Assembly: GCF_004919685.1 (NCBI RefSeq)
Contig: NZ_SMYZ01000050.1
Location: 1-43,421 of the forward strand
DNA: 43,421 bases
Reading direction: 5' to 3'
Source of the DNA: Mesorhizobium norvegicum
Lineage (GTDB): Bacteria; Pseudomonadota; Alphaproteobacteria; Rhizobiales; Rhizobiaceae
The notes beneath the pieces were generated by a model, which did no database searches, was not told where the DNA came from, and saw only the letters and a list, made by a program, of their open reading frames with translations. A program made the translations under genes and the position numbers. This document shows, in pieces, positions 24,436 to 32,920 of this stretch. How positions within the stretch are numbered: position 1 is the first letter of the stretch; each line of letters opens with the position of its first letter.

Positions 24436-26013
24436 CTAGGTGACTTCGTCCCCCAGTGTCGCCACGGTCTTCAGCGCGCCGTCGAGCATGTCGCCCTTCT
24501 CGTCCTTCAGCGCCATCTCGCGCAGGCGGCGGATCCAATCGGCGGCGTCCGTGCGGCCCTTGAGCAGATCGAGCGCCGACAGCACGCGGTCGAATTTCGA
24601 CTGGGCGCGGACGTGGGTGTCGCTGTAGCCCTTGATCAGCCGGCGGCAATTGAGGATCTCGACAGCCAGCGCGTAATCCAGGAGCACATGGTCGAGGGCC
24701 AGCGCGTACCAGCGATCGAGATGCGCGATCTCGACCTTGTGGCGCAACAGGCTGCGGCGCCAGCGGCGCAGGCCGCCGATGAACCAGAGTGCGGCAAAGC
24801 CGGCAAAGCTGTCGGTGCGGATGCGGCGGCCATGGTTGATGCGGCGGTCGAGAAAGGCGGCGAGCTTCGGCCGGTCCTCGATGTAGCTGCCCAGACCCGC
24901 CGGCAGGGTGCCGCAGAACTCCTCGATGCGCGGATGGAAATACTCGGTCACCTGCAGGATCGAGCCGTCCTTGACGCCGACCTCACGGCGTACGCGTTTG
25001 TCACGCGTCGAGCGCGTCTTGAGATCGGCGACGCGGATCATGTCGTCGTAGCATAGCGCGTTGGCCAGATGCTTTGCCGCGGCGATCGACAAGCCATAGC
25101 CGCGATCCGGCCCGTCCAGCGCGACCGCTTTGTCCAGCCGGTCGAGATAGTCGCGCCCGTAGGCGATGTCCTGATAATCGACGACCTTTCTCATGCCCCT
25201 GAGCGCCATGTCGCGCACTGCCACCGGCAACAGATCGATGCGGGCGGCCAAAGCCTGCCAGCCTTGCAGCAGGTTTTGCGGGCCGCTCACCTGTCCGGCG
25301 CCGAGGGCAGATTCGACAATCGCGGGCTCGGCCGGCTTTGGCGCCGGTGCTGCCGTGCCGCGCGCGCGATCAAACGCGGCACCGAAGGCGGCGAGGCTGG
25401 CCTTGACGCCCCGGCCGCCGGCACCGATCGCCTGTTCGTAGCTCTCGCGGGTGAACGGCAGCGCGTCGGACCCCGCCAGCGCGCCAAGCAGGCTGGCCGA
25501 GATCATCGAGCCATTGTCGGCGGCGATCTTTTCCATGTCGAAAGCGATGAAGCGCTTCGACGCGGCCTCCGCCGTCGCATGCACCTTGGACGACGAGGCG
25601 CGGCCATCGCCCGGTTCGATCTTTTCCGACACGGCGGCGATGCGATGCGACGAGGCGATGAGCGTCGTGCGCTCGGGCGTAACGAAGCCGCGGATGATGG
25701 CACGGCCGGCTTCCATCAGTTCAGCAGCGATCAGGATATCGACGTCGCCTTGCGACGGCGACAGCGCAAAGACCGGCAGGCGGCCGGTGTCGCGGGCCAT
25801 CTCGACATAATAGATGGTGGCGCCGGTGCGCTGCGCGACGCCGGCGACCGAGGTCGATTGCGCGACAAAACCGTTGCGCTCGGCGACATCGGTGATCCAG
25901 TCGGCGAGCACGCCGCCGCCCTGGCCGCCAACCGCCAGCACGGCAAGCTTGATGACGCGCTCGTTATCCTGAGCGCCGGCGTGGGCGCGAAGTGGGGGGA
26001 CAGCGTCAAGCAT
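24436..26013 (-). CDS. iorB: Indolepyruvate ferredoxin oxidoreductase-like beta subunit with C-terminal extension
   Basis: Beta subunit (525 aa) of a 2-oxoacid:ferredoxin oxidoreductase. The N-terminal 200 residues are the gamma-type domain, with VGGQGGGVLADWI (about 28-40) and SVAGVAQRTGATIYYVEM. Archaeal IorB is only about 200 aa; here a further 300-residue region follows (about 240-520, e.g. YQDIAYGRDYLDRLDKA). It corresponds to the extra C-terminal domain of long bacterial indolepyruvate oxidoreductases (DUF6537). It overlaps iorA by 8 bases, so the two are coupled. Together they should convert an aryl 2-keto acid plus CoA into the acyl-CoA, CO2 and reduced carrier. Beside a cyclase and a 2-aminobenzoyl-CoA type monooxygenase, 2-aminophenylglyoxylate is a possible substrate, besides indolepyruvate. 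Confidence 0.88.
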   Translation of the reverse strand: MLDAVPPLRAHAGAQDNERVIKLAVLAVGGQGGGVLADWITDVAERNGFVAQSTSVAGVAQRTGATIYYVEMARDTGRLPVFALSPSQGDVDILIAAELMEAGRAIIRGFVTPERTTLIASSHRIAAVSEKIEPGDGRASSSKVHATAEAASKRFIAFDMEKIAADNGSMISASLLGALAGSDALPFTRESYEQAIGAGGRGVKASLAAFGAAFDRARGTAAPAPKPAEPAIVESALGAGQVSGPQNLLQGWQALAARIDLLPVAVRDMALRGMRKVVDYQDIAYGRDYLDRLDKAVALDGPDRGYGLSIAAAKHLANALCYDDMIRVADLKTRSTRDKRVRREVGVKDGSILQVTEYFHPRIEEFCGTLPAGLGSYIEDRPKLAAFLDRRINHGRRIRTDSFAGFAALWFIGGLRRWRRSLLRHKVEIAHLDRWYALALDHVLLDYALAVEILNCRRLIKGYSDTHVRAQSKFDRVLSALDLLKGRTDAADWIRRLREMALKDEKGDMLDGALKTVATLGDEVT

Positions 26014-28159
26014 CGGCGAAGGTCAGGCGCCGGCTTTCACGGCGGCGCTGCAACAGGCTGATGGTGGCGCGGCGCATGGATTCCAGCAAACGGTCCCAGC
26101 CGCTCGGATTGTGCACGACATCGGCGCGGTAGAAGGATGGGCACAGCACCGCCGCATCGGCGACCTCGCCGCAATTGCCGCAGCCGACGCAGCTCTGGTC
26201 GATATGGGCGACCGGATCGTCGCGCAGCGGATCGTCTGTTGACTTCACCGACAGCGATGGGCAGCCGGAGAGACGCATGCAGGCATGGTCGCCGGTGCAG
26301 ATGTCCTCGTCGACACCGAACTTCGGCTTCACCACCCGCTCACCGCCCTTGATCGCCTTGTCGACCAGCGGCTTTTCGCGGCGCTGACGGTTGAGCATGC
26401 ATTCGGACGAGGCGACGATGACCTTCGGCCCCTTCTCCTCCGTCGTCAGCGCCTCGCGCAGCGTGTCCTGCATCTTGGTGACGTCATAGGTGCGGTCGAC
26501 ATGGCGAAGCCATTTGACACCCATGCCTTTCACGGCCTCGGTGATCGGATGCTTCGTCGACTTGGTTTTGTTGCCGGCGCGCGATGACAGGATGTCCTGG
26601 CCGCCGGTGGCGGCCGAGTAAAAATTGTCGACGATGACGATGACGCCGTCGTTCTTGTTGAACACGGCATTGCCTATCGAGGAAGTCAGGCCATTGTGCC
26701 AGAAGCCGCCATCGCCGACGAAGGAGATCGAGCGGCGCTTGGCGTCCGGCGAATTGAAGGCCGAAGCGGAAGCCGGACCCAGGCCATAGCCCATGGTGGT
26801 GGCGCCTAGCTCGAAGGGCGGCATGATCGAGAACAGGTGGCAGCCGATATCGGAGGCGATGTGGTGCTTGCCAAGTTCCTGCTCGACCAGTTTCGTCGCG
26901 GCAAAGATCGGCCGTTCCGGGCAGCCGATGCAGAAGCCAGGCGGCCGGCCCGGCACGACATTAATCAGGTCGGCGGCATCCACGCCGTCGCCAACCTTGT
27001 TGGGGGCACGCACCTCGCCCGGCAGCAGATGCGGCGCCTCGGCGCGCAGGAAGGCGCCGAGGCCGTCGAGCATGACCTGGCCGGTGTATTCGCCGGCCAT
27101 CGGCAGATACTCCTTGCCGACCAGCCTGGTGCCGCGACCGGCCTTGTGCAGCATCGAGGCAAAGGCCTGTTCGATGTAATTGGGCTGGCCTTCCTCGACG
27201 ACCAGCACCGACTGCTTGCCCTCGCAGAAGGACAGGAACTCATCGTCGATCAAGGGATAGACGGCGTTGAGCACATAGAGCGGCACGTCGGTGTCGCCGT
27301 AGGTGTCGGCAAGGCCGAACCGCTGCAGCGCGCGGATGACCGAATTGTACATGCCGCCCTGCATGACGATGCCGACCGAACCATGATCCGAGCCGAAGAA
27401 TTCATTGATCTTGTTCTTGCGGATGAAGTCCACCGCCGCCGGCCAGCGCTTCTGCACCTTCTCCTTCTCATGCAGGAAGGAAGCGGGCGGCAGCACGATG
27501 CGGCCGGTGTCGCGGCGCGGCGCGTCAAGCGCATCGGCAACCGTCATTGGCGGCCGCTTGTTGTCCTTGGCGATGAAATGGCCGTGGACATGGCAGCAGC
27601 GGATGCGGACCTGCAGCATGACCGGCGTGTTGGAAATCTCCGACAGCTCGAAGCCATCCTCCACCGCCTTGACGATCGACGGCAGGTTCGGGCGCGGGTC
27701 GAGCAGCCAGACCTGGCTCTTCATGGCGAAGGCATGGCTGCGCTCCTGCATGATCGAGGAGCCCTCACCATAATCCTCGCCGACAATGATCAGCGCGCCG
27801 CCGGTGACGCCGCCGGAGGCGAGATTGGCCAGCGCGTCGGAGGCGACATTGGTGCCGACCGTCGACTTGAAGGTCGCCGCACCGCGGATCGGGTAGTGCA
27901 CCGAAGCGGCCAGCATGGCAGTGGCGGTCGCCTCCGAGGCACTGGCCTCGAAATGCACGCCGAGTTCGCCCAGAATGTCCTGCGCGTCGGCCAGCACATC
28001 CATCAGATGGCTGATCGGCGCGCCCTGATAGCCGCCGACATAGCCGACGCCGCATTGCAGCAGCGCCTTGGTGATGGCTAAGATGCCTTCGCCGGCAAAT
28101 TCCTCGCCGGCGCCGAGCCTGAGCTTCTCGACTTCCTTGGCAAAAGATCGTTCGGCCAT
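26006..28159 (-). CDS. iorA: Indolepyruvate ferredoxin oxidoreductase-like alpha subunit
   Basis: Catalytic subunit (717 aa) using thiamine diphosphate and [4Fe-4S] clusters. Domains in order: the pyrimidine-binding domain with GGYQGAPISHLMDVL (about 38-52); a middle domain; and the diphosphate-binding domain with FVGDGGFWHNGLTSSIGNAV and the NKNDGVIVIVDN that follows. A C-terminal ferredoxin-like region has Cys in DICTGDHACMRLSGCPSL and SCVGCGNCGEVADAAVLCPS. The ATG at 28159 has GGAAGG 10 bases upstream; the in-frame TTG at 28168 sits only one base from that site and is rejected. It follows marR by 46 bases on the same strand. Oxidative decarboxylation to an aryl-CoA is established for the family; the true substrate is open. 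Confidence 0.92.
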   Translation of the reverse strand: MAERSFAKEVEKLRLGAGEEFAGEGILAITKALLQCGVGYVGGYQGAPISHLMDVLADAQDILGELGVHFEASASEATATAMLAASVHYPIRGAATFKSTVGTNVASDALANLASGGVTGGALIIVGEDYGEGSSIMQERSHAFAMKSQVWLLDPRPNLPSIVKAVEDGFELSEISNTPVMLQVRIRCCHVHGHFIAKDNKRPPMTVADALDAPRRDTGRIVLPPASFLHEKEKVQKRWPAAVDFIRKNKINEFFGSDHGSVGIVMQGGMYNSVIRALQRFGLADTYGDTDVPLYVLNAVYPLIDDEFLSFCEGKQSVLVVEEGQPNYIEQAFASMLHKAGRGTRLVGKEYLPMAGEYTGQVMLDGLGAFLRAEAPHLLPGEVRAPNKVGDGVDAADLINVVPGRPPGFCIGCPERPIFAATKLVEQELGKHHIASDIGCHLFSIMPPFELGATTMGYGLGPASASAFNSPDAKRRSISFVGDGGFWHNGLTSSIGNAVFNKNDGVIVIVDNFYSAATGGQDILSSRAGNKTKSTKHPITEAVKGMGVKWLRHVDRTYDVTKMQDTLREALTTEEKGPKVIVASSECMLNRQRREKPLVDKAIKGGERVVKPKFGVDEDICTGDHACMRLSGCPSLSVKSTDDPLRDDPVAHIDQSCVGCGNCGEVADAAVLCPSFYRADVVHNPSGWDRLLESMRRATISLLQRRRESRRLTFADA

Positions 28160-28205
28160 TTTTTTCAATCCTTCCGTTACCGCCTGAGGTTGGCGGCGCG
28201 TAGGT

Positions 28206-28688
28206 CTAGATGTCGTGCCTGCGAATGTTCTTCAGCATCTTCTGCAGCGTCGCGATCAGTGCTGCGTATTCAGCGTCGTCGATATCGTCGAACATCGCCT
28301 CGAAGGCGTCATGCATGGCCGGCCAGGCGCGGGTGAACTCGGCGCGGCCGTCATCGGTCAGGAACACATGGCGGATGCGGCTGTCGGTGACGCCCTGCTC
28401 GCGCCGTACCAGACCCTGGCTCTCCAGCGAGTCGAGCGTCCGGCTCAAAGTCGACTGCTCGATGACAGTATAGACCGAAAGATCGTTGACGGTGATGCCG
28501 TCGGTGACCGACAGCACGGCCAGCGTGCGGACCTGAGGGATGGTCAGGCCCTGTTTGCGGAAATCGTCGCGCAAGGTGGCGTTGTAGCGGCCCATGATGC
28601 GGTTCATCAGATAGGGCGCGAATTGCTGCAGGCCGATCTGCCCCAGGGTCGAGATGCGCTGACGCTTTTCCGCAACCTTCTCTTCCAT
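28206..28688 (-). CDS. MarR-family transcriptional regulator (first)
   Basis: Winged-helix regulator of 160 aa. Helices and wing are readable: LTIPQVRTLAVLSVTDGITVNDLS, then the recognition helix TVIEQSTLSRTLDSLESQG and the wing VRREQGVTDSRIRHVFLTDDG. MarR proteins usually repress a nearby catabolic or efflux operon until an aromatic ligand binds. The start at 28688 overlaps the stop of the FAD oxidoreductase gene by one base (TGATG read on the minus strand), so it is inside the operon and probably controls itself. The upstream in-frame extension lies within that gene and is rejected. It is not a close copy of the second MarR at 42103. Confidence 0.92.
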   Translation of the reverse strand: MEEKVAEKRQRISTLGQIGLQQFAPYLMNRIMGRYNATLRDDFRKQGLTIPQVRTLAVLSVTDGITVNDLSVYTVIEQSTLSRTLDSLESQGLVRREQGVTDSRIRHVFLTDDGRAEFTRAWPAMHDAFEAMFDDIDDAEYAALIATLQKMLKNIRRHDI

Positions 28689-30259
28689 CACAGCCTCCCC
28701 GCCAGGAGAAAGCCGGAGCCGCCGCCAAGTCCCGCGCCGGGATGGGTCGAGGCGCCGATATGGTAGAGGTTCTTGATGCCGGTCTGGTGGTTGCGGCTGG
28801 TCTTGAACGGCCGCCACAGGAACGACTGGTCGATGGTCGAGGAGCCGCCATAGGGGTCACCGCCGACAAGATTGATGTTCATCGCTTCGAGATCGGCCGG
28901 CGAATAGGCGCGGCGCGCGATGACGCTGTCCTTGAAGCCATCGATGTGGCTGGCGAGGATGGCTTCTGCGCGGTCGGCATAGGCTTCGCGCAGCGCATCG
29001 GTCCATTGCCCATCAGCCGGTGCCTGCAGCTTGCCTGCCGCGTCGCCCTTGATGTGCCGGGGTGCCTCGGGCAGCTGCAGCCACAGGATCGCCTTGCCTT
29101 CAGGGCAGCGCGACGGGTCGAGCGCATGCGGCTGGCCGACACAGATGGTCGGCACCTCCGGCAGCATGCCGCGCGCCGCTTCGTTGCAGGCCTTTGACAC
29201 GCCATCCAGCCCCGGTGTCAGGTGCAGCAGCGCGACCTTGTCCAGGCCTTCGCCGCGCCATGCGGGCGGTTTGTCCAAGGCGTAGTGGATCTGGAAATTG
29301 CCTTTGCCGTAACGGTATTTCTGCGTTGCCTCGACATCGGCTTTGGGAGCGTCAGTCCCAAGCAGTCGACCATAAAGCTGCGTCGGTGTCACCGAGCAGA
29401 TGATGCTCTTCTTCGCATGGACCGTTTCGCCCGAGGCCAGCCGCACGCCGGTGGCGCGACCTCCAGCCAGGATGATGGAGGCAACGTCCGCTTCGGTGGA
29501 GATGACGCCGCCGCGTTCGGTGATGAGCGCCTCGAAGGCCGACAGCAGGTTCTGCGCCCCGCCCTTGACGATCGGCGCGCCCGCCGCCTCCAGCGCGAAA
29601 GCGATAACCCTAGCGATTTGGCCGGAGAAAGCATCTTCCGGGCCAAGCCCGGCATGCAGCACCCAGGGCGCCCACAGCGCGCGGACGGTCTCCGACTGAT
29701 AGGTGCCTTCCAGCCAGCTTCGCGCCGGCACCAGCGCTCCGCCGAGAAAGGCGGCAAGGCCGCGCGGGCCGCGCCGCCAGCCATCGCCGGCCAGCAGCTT
29801 CGCCGTCGGATAGGACCACAGGCTGCCGCCGAGCAGGCCGAACAGCAGGCCGGCATTGCGCTCGATGCCGCCGACATCCTCCGCGTGCCGGTCGCCGTCG
29901 CCTGCCGCGATTGCGTTGAGGGCAGCGACATTGGCGGCGCGGTCGGTGGTGAGCACGGCATAGCTGCCGTCCGGCCGCAGCACGCCGGTCGGCTTGGCCG
30001 TATGGCAGAACTCCAGCCCGTGCCGCGCAAGGTCGGCGCCGAGCGCCGCAAAGGCCGGCGAAGTGATGAACAGCACGAAGGTCGTCGCCATCACGTCATG
30101 GATGAAGCCGGGCGCGGTGATCTCCTCGGTGCGCATGCAACCGCCAATGCGGTCGTTGCGCTCGAGGAGGAGCACACTCGCCCCTTTGCCGCCAAGCATC
30201 GCCGCACAGACCAGCGCGTTGATGCCGCTGCCGACGATGATGTGATCCGGCGCTTTCAT
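28688..30259 (-). CDS. FAD-dependent oxidoreductase, phytoene-desaturase-like (first copy)
   Basis: A 523 aa flavoprotein of the CrtI/amine-oxidase superfamily. The dinucleotide-binding motif IIVGSGINALVCAAML lies at residues 7-22, followed by the acidic FAD ribose site LLLERND and the RIGGCMRTEE block. The C-terminal FAD motif is ASTHPGAGLGGGSGFLLAG. No carotenoid genes are near, so it probably oxidises a ring or side-chain bond of an aromatic catabolite; that is inference from context. A homologue of nearly the same length (31234-32808) lies on the other strand across the divergent promoter. Start chosen at 30259 (MKAPDHIIV); the longer reading to 30316 adds no recognisable sequence. It is between the cyclase and marR genes. 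Confidence 0.88.
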   Translation of the reverse strand: MKAPDHIIVGSGINALVCAAMLGGKGASVLLLERNDRIGGCMRTEEITAPGFIHDVMATTFVLFITSPAFAALGADLARHGLEFCHTAKPTGVLRPDGSYAVLTTDRAANVAALNAIAAGDGDRHAEDVGGIERNAGLLFGLLGGSLWSYPTAKLLAGDGWRRGPRGLAAFLGGALVPARSWLEGTYQSETVRALWAPWVLHAGLGPEDAFSGQIARVIAFALEAAGAPIVKGGAQNLLSAFEALITERGGVISTEADVASIILAGGRATGVRLASGETVHAKKSIICSVTPTQLYGRLLGTDAPKADVEATQKYRYGKGNFQIHYALDKPPAWRGEGLDKVALLHLTPGLDGVSKACNEAARGMLPEVPTICVGQPHALDPSRCPEGKAILWLQLPEAPRHIKGDAAGKLQAPADGQWTDALREAYADRAEAILASHIDGFKDSVIARRAYSPADLEAMNINLVGGDPYGGSSTIDQSFLWRPFKTSRNHQTGIKNLYHIGASTHPGAGLGGGSGFLLAGRL

Positions 30260-30322
30260 TGACAGTTGCTCTCGACCGTCTGGCCTTCGCGCATGATCTT
30301 CTCCCGAAGACCTCACCTCGCT

Positions 30323-31114
30323 CTATTTGCCCGACACCAGCGCCAGCGCGCGGATCGGGCTGCCTGTGCCGTGTTCGATCTTCAGCGGCGCCGCGATCAG
30401 GATGGCGCCCTTCGGCGGCAGCTGGTCGAGGTTGCAAAGGCTGGCAAGACCGTAGCGGTTGGCCTTGTGCATCAGCGTGTGCGCCGGGAATGGCGGTTCC
30501 ATCCCCCCTGCTTTGCCAGCATCGGTGCCGATCGTCTCGCTGCCCCAGCCCTTGATGTCCTTGCTGATCAGGAACTGGATGGCTTCGGCCGTCGGGCCGG
30601 GCGTGTGTGGGCCGGTCTCATTGGCGTTGAGGAATTCTGCTTCCGAGCCGTTACGCTTGTACCAGTCGGTGCGCATCACCACCCATTCGCCGGCATTGAT
30701 CGCGCCATGCTTGGCTTCCCATGCCTTGATGTGGTCGACGGTGAGCAGGAAATCAGGGTCGGCGGCAGCTTCCTTCGAACAGTCGATGACATTGACTGGG
30801 CCAACGAAGTTCTGGGCCGGAATGGTGTCGGTGGCGCCGTCCGGATAATCCTTGCCACTGATCCAGTGCTGCGGCGCATCGAAATGCGTGCCCGAATGTT
30901 CGCCGAGCTTCAGCCAGTTCCAGGCCCACCAGGGACCGTTCTTGTCATAGCGGGAGATGTTGTGGATCTCGACCTTCGGCGTGTCGACGGCAAGCTCCGG
31001 CGGCAGCTTGATCAACGGCGTGTCGGGTCCGAGCGGCGCCGACAGGTCGACCACCTTGATGGCGCCGGAAAGAAGCTGGCCGGCGACTTCGCCGAGGAGT
31101 TTTTGCGTGTCCAT
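30323..31114 (-). CDS. Cyclase-family metal hydrolase (isatin hydrolase/kynurenine formamidase-like)
   Basis: A 263 aa member of the cyclase family of metal-dependent amide hydrolases. The hallmark HSGTHFDAPQHW (HxGTHxDxPxH) supplies the metal-binding His and Asp residues near position 75, and the end has the family block LPPKGAILIAAPLKIEHGTGSPIRALALV. Relatives open isatin to isatinate or N-formylkynurenine to kynurenine. It heads the minus-strand operon, 63 bases before the FAD oxidoreductase. Next to iorAB and a 2-aminobenzoyl-CoA type monooxygenase, an isatin-hydrolase-like role fits best, but other lactams or amides remain possible. Start at 31114 (MDTQKLLGEV), with GAGGGA upstream; the ATG at 31147 adds 11 residues and is less likely. 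Confidence 0.85.
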   Translation of the reverse strand: MDTQKLLGEVAGQLLSGAIKVVDLSAPLGPDTPLIKLPPELAVDTPKVEIHNISRYDKNGPWWAWNWLKLGEHSGTHFDAPQHWISGKDYPDGATDTIPAQNFVGPVNVIDCSKEAAADPDFLLTVDHIKAWEAKHGAINAGEWVVMRTDWYKRNGSEAEFLNANETGPHTPGPTAEAIQFLISKDIKGWGSETIGTDAGKAGGMEPPFPAHTLMHKANRYGLASLCNLDQLPPKGAILIAAPLKIEHGTGSPIRALALVSGK

Positions 31115-31233
31115 GGTCTCTGTTCCCTCTTTCGTGATGATGATCAAGGCTCGTCTCGGCCCTTAATATCCTACTAGACGAAAACATATGCATCTGCAAT
31201 TATCTTTAAGCATAAAGGAAATGGGAACGGGGC
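31115..31233. promoter_or_regulatory. Divergent promoter region of the catabolic island
   Basis: This AT-rich 119-base gap separates the minus-strand cyclase operon from the plus-strand oxidoreductase and transporter genes and must carry both promoters. Plus strand: CTAGAC (31174-31179), 17 bases, CAATTA (31197-31202). Directly after lies the inverted repeat CTTTA-N4-TAAAG form CTTTAAGCATAAAG (31204-31217), near the expected transcription start and a candidate MarR operator. A similar sequence occurs at 38976-38989. Confidence 0.5.
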
Positions 31234-32808
31234 GTGAGCGAGTTCGACGCCATCTTTGTCGGGGCGGGCCACAACAGTCTGGCATGCGCCGCGCATTTGG
31301 CGCTCAGAGGTTGGAAAACCGGGATTTTCGAGCGCAGCGCAACAATCGGCGGCGCCGTCCAGACGCGCGAACTCACCCTTCCCGGCTTCCGCCACGATTT
31401 CGGCGCGATGAATCTGAGCCTGTTCGCCGGCTCTGCCTTCCACCGGAAATATGCAAATGAATTGAAAGCGCAGGGGCTGGAGTTCGCGCCGGTCGCCGAT
31501 TGTTTCGCCAGCGCCTTTCCGGACGGCCGCTGGTTCGGCGTCAGCAACAATCTGGAAAAGACCACTGCCCGCATGGCCGCGTTCTCCGCCACTGACGCCG
31601 CCACATGGCGCGGACTGGTCGCTGCCTTCCCGGCGGAGGCCGAGCATCTGTTCCGGCTGCTGGGATCGCCGATGAGCGCCCGCGCGCTTGCCGGCACGGC
31701 GTGGAACCTGTGGCGCAAGAAGGGCATGTCGGGGGCGCTCGACACCGGCCGGCTGCTGTTGTCGTCACCGCGCGCCTGGCTGGAGGAGCATTTCGAGTCA
31801 CCTCATATCAGGGCAACGCTCGCCACCTGGGGCATGCATCTCGACTTCGCGCCCGACATCGCCGGCGGTGCCGTGTTCCCCTATCTGGAATCGATGGCCA
31901 ACCAGAGTTTCGGCATGGTGCTGGGCAAGGGCGGCGCCGACACCATCATCCGCGCGCTGTCGGGCATGGTGACGGCTGCCGGCGGCAAGATCGTCACCGG
32001 CGCCGAGGTGGCCGAGATCACGGTTTCCGCCGGCATGGCGACCGGCGTGCGGCTCGCTTCGGGTGAAACGCACACCGCCACCAAGGCGGTCATCGCCGGC
32101 GTCGCGCCGAAGGCGCTGACCGGCAAATTGCTGCCCAATGGTTCGGGCGACACCGGTTTCGACACGGCGATGCAAAAATTCCGCCATGCGCCGGGCACGA
32201 TGATGATCCATCTGGCGCTCGACGATTTGCCGGACTGGCGCGCTGGCGCTGAGCTGCGGCAGTTCGCTTATGTGCATCTGTCGCCGTCGCTCGATGCCAT
32301 GTCGCGCACCTATCAGCAGGCGATGGCGGGCATGCTGCCGGACGAGCCGGTGCTGGTCGTCGGCCAGCCGACCGCGATCGATCCGTCGCGGGCGCCTGAA
32401 GGCAAGCATGTGCTGTGGGTGCAGGTGCGGATGTTGCCCGCCGAAATCACAGGCGATGCCGCCGGCAAGATCGCGCCAGCGCATTGGGACATGATCAAGG
32501 AGGTCTACGCCGACCGTGTCCTCGACATCGTCGAGACCTACGCACCCGGTCTGCGAAACAATATCCTCGGTCGAGCGGTGTTCTCGCCCATCGATCTCGA
32601 GCGCGAGAACCCGAACCTCGTCGGCGGCGACCAGGTCTGCGGCAGCCATCATCTGGCGCAGAATTTCCTGTTTCGTCCGGCGCGCGGCTACGCCGACTGG
32701 AACACCCCCGTGGCGCATCTGCATCTCACCGGGGCTGCAACATGGCCGGGCGCCGGCACCGGTGCGGCTTCCGGATACATGCTCGCGCAACAGCTTGGCG
32801 GGAGGTAG
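31234..32808 (+). CDS. FAD-dependent oxidoreductase, phytoene-desaturase-like (second copy)
   Basis: A 524 aa flavoprotein homologous to the gene at 28688-30259. The FAD motif FVGAGHNSLACAAHL matches that copy's VGSGINALVCAAML, then IFERSATIGGAVQTRELTLPG. Both share a block like VGQPTAIDPSRAPEGKHVLW in the last third and end with a PGAG-GxxSG FAD motif. The start is GTG at 31234, with GGGAACGGGG upstream; no ATG gives a complete Rossmann motif. It is divergent from the cyclase operon and lies 112 bases before the binding-protein gene on the same strand. The reaction is unknown. Keeping two copies in one island suggests two consecutive oxidations or a heteromer. Confidence 0.88.
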   Translation: MSEFDAIFVGAGHNSLACAAHLALRGWKTGIFERSATIGGAVQTRELTLPGFRHDFGAMNLSLFAGSAFHRKYANELKAQGLEFAPVADCFASAFPDGRWFGVSNNLEKTTARMAAFSATDAATWRGLVAAFPAEAEHLFRLLGSPMSARALAGTAWNLWRKKGMSGALDTGRLLLSSPRAWLEEHFESPHIRATLATWGMHLDFAPDIAGGAVFPYLESMANQSFGMVLGKGGADTIIRALSGMVTAAGGKIVTGAEVAEITVSAGMATGVRLASGETHTATKAVIAGVAPKALTGKLLPNGSGDTGFDTAMQKFRHAPGTMMIHLALDDLPDWRAGAELRQFAYVHLSPSLDAMSRTYQQAMAGMLPDEPVLVVGQPTAIDPSRAPEGKHVLWVQVRMLPAEITGDAAGKIAPAHWDMIKEVYADRVLDIVETYAPGLRNNILGRAVFSPIDLERENPNLVGGDQVCGSHHLAQNFLFRPARGYADWNTPVAHLHLTGAATWPGAGTGAASGYMLAQQLGGR

Positions 32809-32920
32809 CAGCCGAAGATTTCACACAGGCGAAAGAGGGCAAGGCGCTGCTGCCCAAGAGCCTGAACAATGAACTGACGACGCCGCGCGCAGAAACAGAA
32901 AACCAACAAGGGGAACGACC

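Noticed and set aside
26837..28081. Long plus-strand open frame of 414 codons opposite iorA
   Set aside because: Same reason: iorA is complete with cofactor motifs, and the antisense product is Arg/Asp/Gly-rich with no recognisable fold.
28160..28168. TTG start for iorA at 28168
   Set aside because: The GGAAGG ribosome site is only one base away from the TTG but 10 bases from the ATG at 28159, so the ATG is preferred.
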